A stretch of DNA of 64,000 nt, taken from the NCBI GenBank assembly GCA_032207245.1, contig CM063498.1, forward strand, positions 90,481,348 to 90,545,347, written 5' to 3'. The number at the start of each line of letters is the position of its first letter. Within the stretch, counting starts at the first letter, position 1. Shown piece after piece: positions 49,485-62,223 of this stretch. Origin of the DNA: Pardosa pseudoannulata (Eukaryota > Arthropoda > Arachnida > Araneae > Lycosidae). Under the pieces are notes generated by a model. The model made no database searches. It worked only from the letters and a program-made list of their open reading frames with translations, and was not told where the DNA came from. The position numbers and the translations under genes are program-made.

Positions 49485-51285
49485 ATAAATAATTTCTGCT
49501 CCATTATCATTTGACTCTCTCTCTCTCTCTTTTTATTTTTTATTTAAAAAAAAACTTTGTAAACATAAGTATTTACAGCACTGCCTTTGACTGCATTAAA
49601 GCTCTCAACGTTTCGACCTCTATATCCCACAGTAGTTGAAATCCAACTGCCCTCAAAATCATCAGACTTAAATTTCTGACAAAGTTAAGTTTTAGAAGTG
49701 CCCGTAAGACGTCAGAGAAGGGTTTTTTTCATTAAATTAAGTTAAATTTATTCTAAGCCTTCTCATGTTGTAATTCAATATTCCCGATTTATGCTTCCGA
49801 TGAATAACCGTTAATACTTTCTGAACAGATTACTGAAGTTTTTTTTTTTTTTTTTTATTTTTTTTAATTAAGTATAAAACTTTCAGCAGTGTCACAGACA
49901 ATAAGAATGAAATTTTTCAAATACGAGAAATCGCTTACTATTACAGCAAAAATTACAATAAAAAAATTAACATTTTTCCTTTTAAGTATATAAAGGCATG
50001 ACTGAATATATTTGGATATCTTATCAATGAACAAAACAAATTATTTATTGTCCTACTGCTTTATTCGAAAAACAACCTTTTAGCGAGGAACGGGTTCTCT
50101 TCCCTGTGCAAGGACGTGAACTAAGATTTTGATGTCTTTGACTTCAGAAGTGGGGACACTAAACCTTGTCAGCTGGTGATGAATTGACAACATCAGAGAA
50201 AATCCATAATTACCCGGAGGCGAGTGTTGTGCGCCTGTCATTAATAACTGGTTATTTAACCTCTTCGTCGCCACATTCCACACATCCAAATGCCACTCTT
50301 TATTTAGTACGGATTTTGTCGTGCAGTGAGACCCGGAATAGAAAAATTCTCTACTTTTTACTTGTTTCGCATATTTCATAAAATATCATCAATCACTCTT
50401 TCACACTTAAAAAGACGAGGTAAAGCAATCGTATTAGAGGAGGTAAAGCTCAGCTGTGAGTATAAGATGTACTTTAGTTTAACCTGAATTCACTGGTTTC
50501 TTAAACGTTTTGGTAAATGAGGAAGATTTAAATACAGTTACAATAAGCCATACAATTAAAAAAAAATACATGCGTTACTCATTTTTACCAAATTTAATAA
50601 TGTAATTTGTTCATTTCTGCACTCTAAGCTATTAGAGGTTTTTCAATCATGAGCTGACAACCTTTTTCAGAACATTATATGCGGGTTTGTGGAAACATCC
50701 CAAAGAAAACTTAGCTCACAGAGTTCCTAACCAAGAAAAGCTTGCTACATTCGCTTTAGACTCTCCGATCTCATTAATGGTCTGAGGTTAAGGGACGAAT
50801 AGCCATCTATCTAGTTTGCCAGTGACACAGATAACTCGCTAGTTAATAGTGTCCATCTACTACTATACTGGAGTTCTACACAGGCAGTTCGCGAAAGCTT
50901 TTTCGAAAAAAAAAGTAAAATATTTCCTAAATATGTATTTTTTTATCACAAAAGTTTCTAAATCTTATAAGAAAATAAAAGAACGAACCCTATGCTTTAA
51001 GTTATGCATATTATTTCATATCTGTAACTCTGTCTTACTAGCAGGGAAAAAAAAAAAGATCTATAATGAAAATGCGGCTAGCAATCATGCATAAATTTAA
51101 GATAACCTTTGAACCATTACAAGTTAAAACCTATGATCTAGACAATATCATCCCAATTCGAATAGACTATGTAGTCTGAACAAATGTGACAATAGTACAA
51201 AGATAATGGGAAACATTTTGTTCCACGATTTTTTTATTCATTTAATGAAGATGAGCATAAAAATGATGTAGTCATACACACACAC
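49485..51285. other. Non-coding with (CT)n and T runs
   Basis: A (CT)n run lies at 49516-49530, with T runs near 49838-49865. The patch at 49600-49660 (CAACGTTTCGACC.. CCAACTGCCCTCAAAATC) loosely resembles the reverse complement of 16760-16830. A 99-codon minus frame at 50080-50379 is in a less AT-rich patch but has no motif. Confidence 0.35.
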
Positions 51286-52136
<851 letters not shown>

Positions 52137-52150
52137 GTTGGGAACCCCTG

Positions 52151-54397
52151 AATTAATGCATAACATACTGAAAAACAAGTAAATGCAAAAGCAGTACGTA
52201 CATTATATTAACTAAGTGTATTTACGTATGGATGAGGTATACAAGTTTGATAAAAGCATAAAAATTGAGATCATTCCATTATTTATGTTAAAACGCTGTT
52301 CAACGATACGTAAAAACAATATTTTTTAGTCATAAAAAATAAACAATTTATAACTGGCTGTAACTACCTGCGTTTAATATTCATTGGATAATGACGCATA
52401 TTATACAAAGTTCTCATGCTCTGATAATCAAAATAAAAGATAAGGATTAAATACATTGCTATAGTTTTAAAGTCAACTATCTGATTAATATATTTTTAAA
52501 ATATTTTTTATATATATAAAAAATTACCTAATAGAGACAAATCCTAAGATTAACATCCTTTTAATCTTCTAAATGGTTGCTTCTTTGACTAGATATTCTG
52601 ATGCACTGTCTTAAGACGATTTACATATCCGAGATAAATTCCGATAAATAACTTACGTAGCAGTTATTCAAAAAATATTTTCGAACGTTTAACCCTGCTA
52701 CGAGTGCACATCTTCTAATACTGTTTCGAGCTGAAAATGCAAAATTTCAACCCAATCTAAAAGGGTTTTTTTTTTCTATTTATAAATTATTTAAGATAAA
52801 AAGAAATCAGATCTTTAGTCATAAAATAAATAATCTATATTCAGTCACCTGTATGATTCATCAGTGATGTTATCAGGGCATGATAAGGATTATTTTGATT
52901 GCCTATATCCGAACAAAGCTCTTTTGAAAATGTCAATCGTCTCATTGTACGAAAGCAATATTTCAACAAGCAAACTACAATAGTTTTCTTAACCTTCTTA
53001 CAACGTGATTAAAACTGGATACAAGGAAATCTGTATAATGGTGACAGCACTTCAAATATGCACATGCAAATACAAAAGAGAAAACCCTTTGGTGGGAAAT
53101 AGAGGCAATTTCGATTTTCATAATCATATCACGTGTGTCGCTAATGATAATCAATAATTACAGGCTTAGATTTGAAGGTACGGGTGTGGAACAAATGAAT
53201 ACCCAGAGTGCCTTGATCGCCAGACTTAAACTTTGGGAGAACAGGAAGCGAAGCCTAGGTTTCAGTTAATTATAAACACACACAACACAACCACAGTCAC
53301 ACAATGTTGGTATTCAGAGTTACAAGAAACGCAACCTGACTTTCCAACCGGTTAATTTACAATTCCAAGCAGATATCGACGTAGAGCGCTGTCTATCGTA
53401 AGTAACAATAACCAAGGTACCTACAGAATCCCAAGAGCAAACTTTAACTCACACATTCATAAATTAAAATAATGAAAAGCAGAATAGTAAAATCTAAACT
53501 AAAAATTAAACATTTATTAGTTTATATCACATCCTCTGACCCATCCCATAATTGTGTCATAAATGATTTTAATTATTAGAATTAGGATTGATTAGGACGA
53601 ATAAATGAAAATTATGCACTTGGAATAATTAATTACAGTAAATAATAAATAAAAAAATCTAGGATAGGAATGGATATTGTTGGAAAATTGAGACTTCAAA
53701 ACATTTTTGTGTGAGGCCCTTGTCCGCGGCCCATAGAAAAATACATATATTCAACTGAATTTTTTCATAATTAAAAATAGAAAATTACGACAAATCATAC
53801 TAGAATATAAGCTATTTGCAAAATATATTTTCACTTTTTTTTTCAATTTGAATATGTAATATTTATATTGATCACCTTTTATTTTTCAGGGTAATTGTTT
53901 ATTCTTTATATACTTCTATTAAGATTAATTTTGACTCTGTCTCTCTCTCACACACGCACGCATGAACGCAAACATTCAAACTCCGATTTAATGCCATCCA
54001 CCGTTTTACTGATCTCCATATCTCCATAAACAAAACTTCCATATCAGTTACAATGTTAAAAACCTGTTAAAATTAATATTACATAACACAATTGAAAATT
54101 ATTTACCAAGAAGTATTATACAGAAGCAAGAAATATAAGCACGTCAAACATTTAAATTATATTCTTGGTATTCCAGTAATTAAATGGAAGAAAATATTTA
54201 AATATAATTTTATTATGCAACAAAAATACTAGTAGCATTGCATTTTGGGACATTAATGAAGCTTTATGTTTAGCAATTAGATGCAATAAAAACAATTTCT
54301 TATTACTGGCCAAATTTTTATAAAACGTCTGCACGTACCCGCAGTTGAAAAAACGATTTCACCATGAAGTATAATCGACAGTCACATACGCTGTTAA
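52151..54397. other. AT-rich non-coding, nothing recognised
   Basis: A CT/CA-rich short run lies at 53939-53960. A slightly less AT-rich stretch at 53050-53420 has no coding or repeat signal I could support. Confidence 0.4.
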
Positions 54398-54825
54398 TAC
54401 CCCTGAGAATATCGGGAAATCGGAAAGATGATGTTTGTATATCGAGACATTACTTTTAGTAGCGAAATATCGCGGATATGCTGTTACTGTCATGCAATTG
54501 AGTATTGAAAAATTTTCAAGGGGGGGGGGTTCTCCCCTTTCAAATCATACCTCAAAAGAAATACAACAATCCTTACATACATAATAAATGTACACAGCAA
54601 TCTTTATGACATTAATAACCCCTCCCTTCGTTACACCACTGCTGTCATGATTTAAAGACGATTTCACACTAGAGACCGACAGAGATGCTTAAATCAATTT
54701 AACAATTATATCGGAGTTCGTGCCACATCACGATGCATCGCCGAACCGAAAATTTGAGAATTGGTGTCACGATGCAGCAAGTTATATCAATATTTCGAGA
54801 TCTATCGATACATCACCCTAGTACT
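54398..54825. mobile_element. Dispersed repeat family 1, copy B
   Basis: It is collinear with 4290-4700. It keeps the right portion that copy A lost: TATATCAATATTTCGAGATC then TATCGATACATCACCCTA. That terminus resembles animal hAT-type ends built from TATCGATA palindromes. The inner CATCACGATGCATCGCC and CACGATGCA words form inverted and direct repeats. Confidence 0.7.
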
Positions 54826-54904
54826 TAATATTGATAAATTAATACATGTTAATAAAAATCGATTTTTCTAGCATTGTTATCCTTTTTCTTTTCCCATTTA
54901 CACA
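54826..54904. other. Short AT-rich spacer
   Basis: It separates the repeat copy from the tRNA-like piece. Nothing was recognised. Confidence 0.4.
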
Positions 54905-54970
54905 CATAGTGGCTCGGTGATAAAATGTTCGGATTTTACACTGACCGTCTGAGTTCTAGATCCGAGAATT
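54905..54970 (+). mobile_element. tRNA-like SINE head
   Basis: AGTGGCTCGGTGATAA has the shape of a tRNA D-arm and A box, and GAGTTCTAGATCC 40 bp later is close to the B-box consensus GGTTCNANTCC. The intervening arm does not fold into a good anticodon stem, so this is a tRNA-derived SINE head rather than a tRNA gene. No tail of the 32682 type was found downstream. Confidence 0.55.
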
Positions 54971-56213
54971 TTGTTTCTGATTACGGTTTTCGACAAACGG
55001 TGAGAAAACTTTATACCGTTTTTACCGACGCTGTTACTATTATTATTTATGCAAGACAACTTTTTAAAAATTATTTTTAAAGCAAGAAAAGGCAAGTGAT
55101 GCATACACTTTCATTAAAAACAAGATGATGTTGCAAAGTAATGATCTTTTAACAGTCTATTATTCTCATTGCAAAACGGCTCCTGGACGTGAGGATAAAG
55201 CTTCTATGACCGATCTGACTTTTGTGATCCAAACAACTTTTTTGTACACTATACTAACCCATGATTATAATATTCAACCTATAAAATTTTATAAAATAAT
55301 ATGCTCTTACGAATTTATATAAATTTATAATTTTGTAATATCTGCAACCCCAAAGATAGATGGGTAGATATTGGATCCTAATTTAAATACTGTTAAATTC
55401 GTTATAGCGTAAAATTTGTATCAGAATGGTTAGTAGTACGAAATCGGGGTTTAAATGTATAAATAAGAATATAAAAAACAGGATACAGAAAAATATTTTT
55501 GGCACAGCAAAATAGCAACCCACAAAAGCATACTTTAAAAAGCTCTTAAACCTTGAATTAGACTATAACTGATTGATATTTATATAATGTAAGGCATCAC
55601 TTTCCCATGAAGAATTATACCAATACTAAGAAAAATTAAATCATAAGGGATATACTAGAAGATTACAAACTCAATAATGAGCTTACTACGAAGCGACACG
55701 GAACTTTTGGCGAAGCGCGTCAGAAATAAGACATGTTTAGAACAGCAGTCACATGTAACGCGGGTACAGCTCCTTAATACGGTTTCGGGCAATTTTTAAA
55801 CAGAGCTTTGAACTCCGCATAACAACTGGATGATTTTCAAGTCAATCACTTAACATAATAAATGAAGACAATAATCATTCTAAAATCCCCTCCCTTTCTA
55901 TAGAATTAGTTTTCTATTTAGTTAATTTATTTTAAGGTAAATTGATTATACTTTTTTTTTTTGCTTTTGGCAACAATTTGTCTTTTTAGTAGGGTTCTTG
56001 TATGTTGGCAAACCTGACAAATGAGCACGCTGACGAATTTGATATCATTACCTCCAAACACTTTTTTTTAACTGATGACTTAGCAATTTTTTAATATTTA
56101 TTAAATTAAAAAAAAAAACTTTTTTTTTCGTTTTCTATGTGTTCTGTTTTGTATCGCAGATTCTTCAAGTGAATTTAAAGGTTACGAAACAAGATAAAAC
56201 CAATGTCTTCCTG
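54971..56213. other. Non-coding, nothing recognised
   Basis: AT-rich. A small less AT-rich patch at 55680-55790 was not recognised. Confidence 0.4.
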
Positions 56214-56286
56214 TTTCTTAATTAGCTTCGTTGGTTAGAGCATCATTCTAACAGCGCGAAGGTTGTGGGGTCTATTCTTCAAGTAT
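56214..56286 (+). pseudogene. tRNA-Ile-like pseudogene or SINE head
   Basis: ATTAGCTTCGTTGGTTAGAG is almost a standard tRNA D-arm region. GCGCGAAGGTTGTGGGGTC matches the variable-loop to T-arm region of tRNA-Ile(AAT). The anticodon loop reads CTAACAG, which would put AAC in the anticodon. The anticodon stem has two mismatches, and the T stem (GTGGG with CTTCA) does not pair. The gene is therefore decayed or is a retroposed tRNA-derived sequence. Confidence 0.65.
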
Positions 56287-56438
56287 TAATTTGATTCTTT
56301 TATTCTTATGTTTATGTTGTTATATAAATATTGTAATACTTAAGATTAATACTAATTTCTGAAAATCAGTCAGAAAAGATTTTCGTCACACTTGTTTTAT
56401 ATTCTCGGAACTACACAGGTTAATAACATAACCACTGC

Positions 56439-56441
<3 letters not shown>
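56287..56441. other. AT-rich, possibly the body downstream of the tRNA-like head
   Basis: No recognisable SINE tail was found before the microsatellite. Confidence 0.3.

Positions 56442-56516
<75 letters not shown>
56442..56516. repeat. (TA)n(GA)n microsatellite
   Basis: About 22 TA units followed directly by about 15 GA units. Confidence 0.95.
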
Positions 56517-56517
<1 letters not shown>

Positions 56518-58970
56518 ACGAATATTTTAGCCTGTTTTTGTAGATTATTCACCTAGTAAAAGAACAAATCAGCATTAAATTTAACAGGAAAACGGCAAGG
56601 CCAAATTTTTTGCTTGTTATATACGGAAGTTCGATATAGAGAGAGCTTCCTGTAACAGGTTTTAACAGCATTAAGTTTAAGAAAATGTGTAAAAATGGAC
56701 CTATACGTATACCTGCAACATGAACTAAATTTCGTTAAAGAAGGAAATGTAAACGGTCAACAAAACCTTTCAATCTATTAGGAGAAGGCAACATGAATAC
56801 TATTTCGAAAATTGAACCGCGGTAGATCAGCTACAAACACGACGAACTCATAGCAAGAAAAAATAATATAAATTCGAGCCTGCCAAAAAGCTTGGCTAAG
56901 TAAAATAGGTTCGTTGTGCTCCAAGTTCGTTTGAACTTAGTCTGCCCAAGGGTAGGCCAAGCTTGAAGGTCTTTTACTTGACCCCTCAGTCCAAAATACG
57001 AGGACCCATTTTGCGGGGCAATATTACCTGCACCCGTAGGATTCTTCAACTGTAATGCAAGCAATTTTAACGAATATATATTAACTAATACCTCAAATCT
57101 AAGATATTACTGACTACAATGAGTGAAATGTGAAATCTCAACAACTCTGAATATTCCAGCCTGTGCTTAATAGTGATGATTTGCCATTTTATCCTCATAG
57201 CATGGTATTTATAAAAATAGAAATACTTCATGATAAGATAGTTACATGGTATCACATGTAAACATATTACTGATTAGAGTAACTTCATTAGAATATCAAA
57301 ACCGACAGACGTCCTCCTGACTACGTATATTTATTTAACTTTGAATATATAAAAATGGATGATCCTTACGTAATTTAGAAAACTCAATGCGATGTAGAAA
57401 ACTGCGAATTAATGAGAGATGGCTCCTACTGTTGAGATTCCTTTACATTTATTAGTATAAACGGACTATAAACTATTTCTTATTAATAATAATTTGCGTG
57501 AATAAGCAACATTGTTGACTGAATAGAACAAACCTAAAATAATTTAAAAACAGAAACGCATCCCACTAATCCCTACTTACTCTGGTGATTTTTTATTCTG
57601 CATAATACTGATATCTGAATTCAAGTTGATTTCTTGAAGTACTTATTTTATTTTTACTCCATTTTTGTAATGAAAGGATTAAACTTGAATCTATATTTAA
57701 AAAAAAATAACAATATCTTTGCATAAAAAACGTATTTTAAGTTTGATATTCTAGTGTAAAAATATTCTGGTAACATTTTGCTTATAATTATAGAATTTCA
57801 AGGGGAAACTTTTATTTTGTTAAACAACAGTATCCAAAATGTTAAAGTCCAAAGTGCCAAGAAAGGTTTAATAGGTTTAATTCAGTGATTCATTTCATTT
57901 TACATTCCAAATGATCTACCCAAACCGTATTACCTGAGAGAAAATTGAATTTCAAATACTTTTTCCTCTGAAATAAATAGCTCAGGATTGGTTTTAAATT
58001 TTCTGAATACAGTCATTCACTAGCATATTTTATGTATGGCTGTATATATTAGCTGAGCATTACCTAGAATTTCTTCAAAAGTGCCCCAAAATATTTTTAA
58101 GGTGAATTCAATAATTTTTTTTTTTCCCAAACCATCTATCAAAACTGTATTTACAGATAAAAATTAATATTTTTCTCATTTTTCCTCGGTAAATATGGTA
58201 AATTAAATTGCAATTACTCTTTAGAAAACTTAGAATAGCTGCAATTTCAAAGTAATAGTTTTTAATATGGATGCAGCTATTAAAATATTTCCTATGAAAT
58301 AAATTTCTCAAAATTGGATTTACTCTTCTTAAAAAAAAGGTACTCTTTGTAGAAAGTGTGTTCTTTATTCATAGGACAATATCTTGAATTTCTAAACATA
58401 GTGATTCTCCATAGGAAGCTACGCTCAGTAAACATAGCAATGGGAAATAATTTAATAAGAGACACAGCAAACAATTCTTCCGTTGAAAACCAATTCCTCG
58501 GTATATGAGCAGAATTTTAGATGAATTCACTGGAAATAATTCAGCTTTGGATGAATAAAATAACACAATGTTTCCTTTAAACTTCAATATCTATCTCTGT
58601 GTTTTCAGCGAACAATGTTGGATTGTAAAGCGGTTCCAGTATAAAACCATAGGGTGTTATGACTAGCGAATATCTTCGAAGAATAAATAGATTTGGTTTT
58701 ATAGAATAGGGTTACTATACAAGATTCATTAGTTTTCAAAACGCTATATAAAGTATTACACGTGCAAATGAGTCATGTATGAAAATAACCGCAAACTGAC
58801 TATTTGTTTGTATTGCACCAACTGGCCTCATTGGAAAATTTAAGTTTGTCAATACCTAAATGAAGATTTTATTGCTGGACTGGGTGTATTGGCAAGGATG
58901 ATCTCATTTTGTCCCCATGCCCCCCCCCGCCCAGGTGCCTCGTAACTTCTTTTGAGAGTACATTAAGGGC
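56517..58970. other. AT-rich non-coding, weak internal repetition
   Basis: CCTCTGAAATAAAT..CTCA..ATTGG at 57965 and CCTATGAAATAAAT..CTCA.AATTGG at 58290 suggest an old internal duplication. A less AT-rich patch at 56920-57050 carries a 77-codon minus frame without known motifs. Confidence 0.35.
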
Positions 58971-59120
58971 CTAGTTTATGTACAGTCCCTACCCAAAACA
59001 TTAGCAGAACCCAGGAAACGAATCAATGCTGCAGTGATGACCATTGACTGGATGGCGCTACAATAGGTGTGGAACTACTACCTGGATTTGTGTCGTGTGA
59101 CCCTGGGGTTACACATAGAA
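58971..59120. mobile_element. Possible Tc1/mariner-like left end
   Basis: ATGTACAGTCCCTACCCAAA followed by ACATTAGCAGAACCC has the general shape of a Tc1-type terminus (TACAGT.., then AAAA.ATTAG). No inverted partner was found, so the call is weak. The patch to ~59120 is less AT-rich than its surroundings. Confidence 0.3.
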
Positions 59121-59765
59121 CATTTGTAAAGTATACAGAGAACTTTGTGTAATTATTTTCATATGTCACTTGTATGTGCAATACCTTTGAATACAAAGCG
59201 TTTTGAAAATGTATGAATATTTTATAGTATTAGAAAATTTGCGATAAAGAATTACTGGATGGGGGAAAATTAATACAGAAATTACAAAATAAGGTTAAGA
59301 AACACTGGACACAATATTTTAAAAATAGAGTTCTCACGGGACGAACCTCTTTAATTTTTTCAATAAATCATCTAAACACACTGATCAAGTAACCGGAAAT
59401 AAGGAACTGCTTTATTGTCTGCAGACTCTCATCCATATAAAATGTAGCATATTTTTAAAAATATAAAAAATACATAAAATATTTCTTATAAAAAGGTACG
59501 ATAATTGATAACACTTTCTGTCCTTAACAATACTCTGTGTGCACATGTTTATACCAAAAAAGAAACACATAAATGAAATAATTCTTACCCAAGTTACTAC
59601 CGTAGATCATTCAAGACGAGAAATATCTGCAAGTCATTTTACTGGGTTGAAGTCCTATAATACAGGCATCCTATAATAATAAATGATTCCGTTACTAATT
59701 AAACATTTTAAAAACTCTTTCACAAACAAGCAGTGCAAAGATTGCGTACTAAGAAAGATATGCGA
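59121..59765. other. AT-rich non-coding, nothing recognised
   Basis: No coding, RNA or repeat signal that I could support. Confidence 0.4.
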
Positions 59766-60300
59766 TTAACAAAGGTACCAATCACCCTCCGATAAGAAAA
59801 AAAAATACATGTAACTCATTTCACCTGGAAAACGAAAGGGTGTCCAGTCAACTCGTACAGCTGCACCGGGTGCCAGCGAGGCCGTATTACTAAGAAAGAC
59901 GGGCGTGAGTGGGTGTGGGAACGAAATGCGCGTGAAAGACCTGAATGGTACGATCAGACTGTGTCTCGCAAACAACGTCCACGCAGGCGGCAAACGCCAT
60001 TGCAAGCGACACCAGGTTCTATGTAGAAAGTGTAACAGATTATCTTTCTCCTGGCTTAACCGAGGGAGGGTTGGACTCTCTCTCCATTAAGTTGACAAGT
60101 GCATACGTGCATAAGAAAAGTGTCGTCTGTTCGGCGTTTCCGACACCTCTTTACAGAGGTGGTAGACACTTCGGTGCAAGGCATTGTCAAAGTCACCGGG
60201 AAAAGAGGTGGCGAAATTTTGACAAATAGTACTTTATGAGTGCATTTTGGACAGAATAAAGCAGTATGGCACCAGTGCAATAGAGAGGAAAGACTACTGG
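59766..60300. other. Less AT-rich, CpG-bearing block; unknown function
   Basis: About 500 bp are clearly richer in G+C and CpG than the flanks (GGGCGTGAGTGGGTGTGG, GAAATGCGCGTGAAAG, CCACGCAGGCGGCAAACG). Overlapping open frames of 61-94 codons occur on both strands, which is what reduced stop-codon density would give. None has a recognisable domain. It is a candidate regulatory element or non-coding exon. Confidence 0.4.
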
Positions 60301-61264
60301 GAACCAAAAGAGATTAACTATGTAAAATTAAAGAAATGTACGATTTACATTATTTTATAATTAATTTGTCATCGTCTATTTAAAAATAAACCTCGATTCA
60401 AATAATTCATATATGAGTTTTATAATTTTAAAAGGGTGAGAATTTGGACAGTAATTAAAATACTATTTCTCAATATTGTGAAAACCATACAATGAATATT
60501 TTTTTTTCCTTTGGGGACCTTTACTTACATAGCGCTATTGAAATCGATTGCTATTTTGCGCCCTATAGAATCCAGTTATTTTATAAAATGGTTCTAATAT
60601 AACTCTGAATTTCATAAAATTTGCTTGCACAATGTTGGTCTATCACACTGGGGTAAAACATTAGAAACTATTAACTGCTAACTGAAGTTCCCTAACATTT
60701 TTATTCTAAAAAATCTTAGAGAAAAATTACATGTATAGCATACATAAGTGTATTATGTATAGCATATATAAGTATATTACAGCAGCAAAAAAACTACATT
60801 TATTTTAACCTTTAAAAAGATATGAGAATATTCAAACTAAACAAAGATAAAAAAAATTGCACACAAAAAATTATAACAATTAGAGCAGTAAATTATCATT
60901 ACTCAAATTTACATTTTATTTTATACTATTTCTTTTTTAAGCACTTTTTTCATTTTCACACAATTTAACTCGTTTTCAATCTTAAAAAAAATTGATTAAC
61001 AGAACTATTACAAATAAAGTGATAACCATTGCATGCAACATATTTGGCATTTTCCTAACTTTTCTGTCATTCCTGTGTAAGAGCTACCATTTTTTTTTTC
61101 TTTAAAAGAAAGATGCAAGTTTTAAAGTCAATGCAATAAAATGTAATAAGGTTGAACGTTCCATGACGACTAGTCACAAATTGCATTAATTACAGATTAT
61201 CTCTGAAATAAACTGCATTCTTGCAAGTTCTAAATCAATTTTCCTTTAAATTTATATTTTGTCC
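60301..61264. other. AT-rich non-coding with a 24-bp tandem repeat
   Basis: TGTATAGCATACATAAGTGT and TGTATAGCATATATAAGTAT (from 60732 and 60756) form a two-unit, 24-bp tandem repeat. Nothing else was recognised. Confidence 0.5.
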
Positions 61265-61272
61265 CTCATACC

Positions 61273-62215
61273 CAGGGTTGGCTTCATTTGCCCAACCCGA
61301 AAAAACCCGGGCGGGTTTAAAAAAAAAAAAAACCCACTTGAAAAAACCCAAGTGGGTTTTTTCAAAATTGGGTTCTCAAAATCTTTATTTAAAATTCCAC
61401 ATATTTAACTAATAATAAATATATTGAATTAAATCTATAATATATATTACATATTTCATCTTTGACAATGATCCTACATTTTGTTTAATTTGAGGGGGTC
61501 TAAACTGCTAGAAAAAACAAAAACTTAAAAACTTTTCAGGGAAAAATAGTTATCTGTATAACAAATACAATAGAATCTAAATTAAACAAAGTTAATAAGA
61601 ATGTATGATGAAAAAAATATGAATATTGAAGCATTACATGTGATAAAATTAATCAAAAAATGGACGAGAAAAATTGGGAAAAAAATATGTACAACAACTG
61701 CATATAAATAAACATGGGGATAATATAATTAATTCTGCTACTTATCATATATAACTTACAAATTAACTAAAAAAATATCTTCTGAATGCTTTAATAACAC
61801 AATACTGCTAATGAATATAGAGCAATAATTTAATACATTTTATTGAAAAGAAAAAACTTCAAATGCAACTATTTCAAAGCCAACTTTTAGTATAAAATAA
61901 TCGCCATTCAAAACTAGTTTTTTGATGTTAGAAAAATTTTATAATATGAAAAAAATTTATTAAGATTACAAAATTTCCTTTAATTTAGACAAAAATTTCT
62001 TCTGCATAATTTAGAATTGATTTTTAAATTTTTCAATTTTAAAAAGTTATTAACATTTAAAATTTATTTTGATCATACAATTATTTATATATCTTGTCCT
62101 CTTTCATAACAAAAAACCTGAATAGTTTTCAAATCCCCAAAAAAGCACCTAAAACCCTGAAAAAACCCACTGGGCTGGGTTTTTTCTGAAAAGACCCGGG
62201 TTTTTCCCAACTCTG
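61273..62215. mobile_element. hAT-like non-autonomous element, 943 bp, perfect 8-bp TSD
   Basis: CTCATACC lies immediately outside both ends (61265-61272 and 62216-62223), a perfect 8-bp target duplication. The left end CAGGGTTGG..CCCAACCCGAAAA and the reverse complement of the right end, CAGAGTTGGGAAAAACCCGG, are inverted repeats. Both subterminal regions carry stacked AAAAACCC motifs. AAAAAACCCACTTG and CAAGTGGGTTTTTT form a perfect foldback at about 61324-61360. There is no transposase frame. The perfect TSD points to a fairly young insertion. Confidence 0.92.
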
Positions 62216-62223
62216 CTCATACC

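Noticed and set aside
50080..50381. Open frames on both strands in a less AT-rich patch
   Set aside because: Opposite-strand frames over the same patch point to a local lack of stop codons. No homology was recognised.
58979..60690. A complete Tc1/mariner element starting at 58979
   Set aside because: Only one end-like sequence was found. The ACATTAG words at 58999 and near 60657 lie in the same orientation, so they cannot be paired inverted ends.
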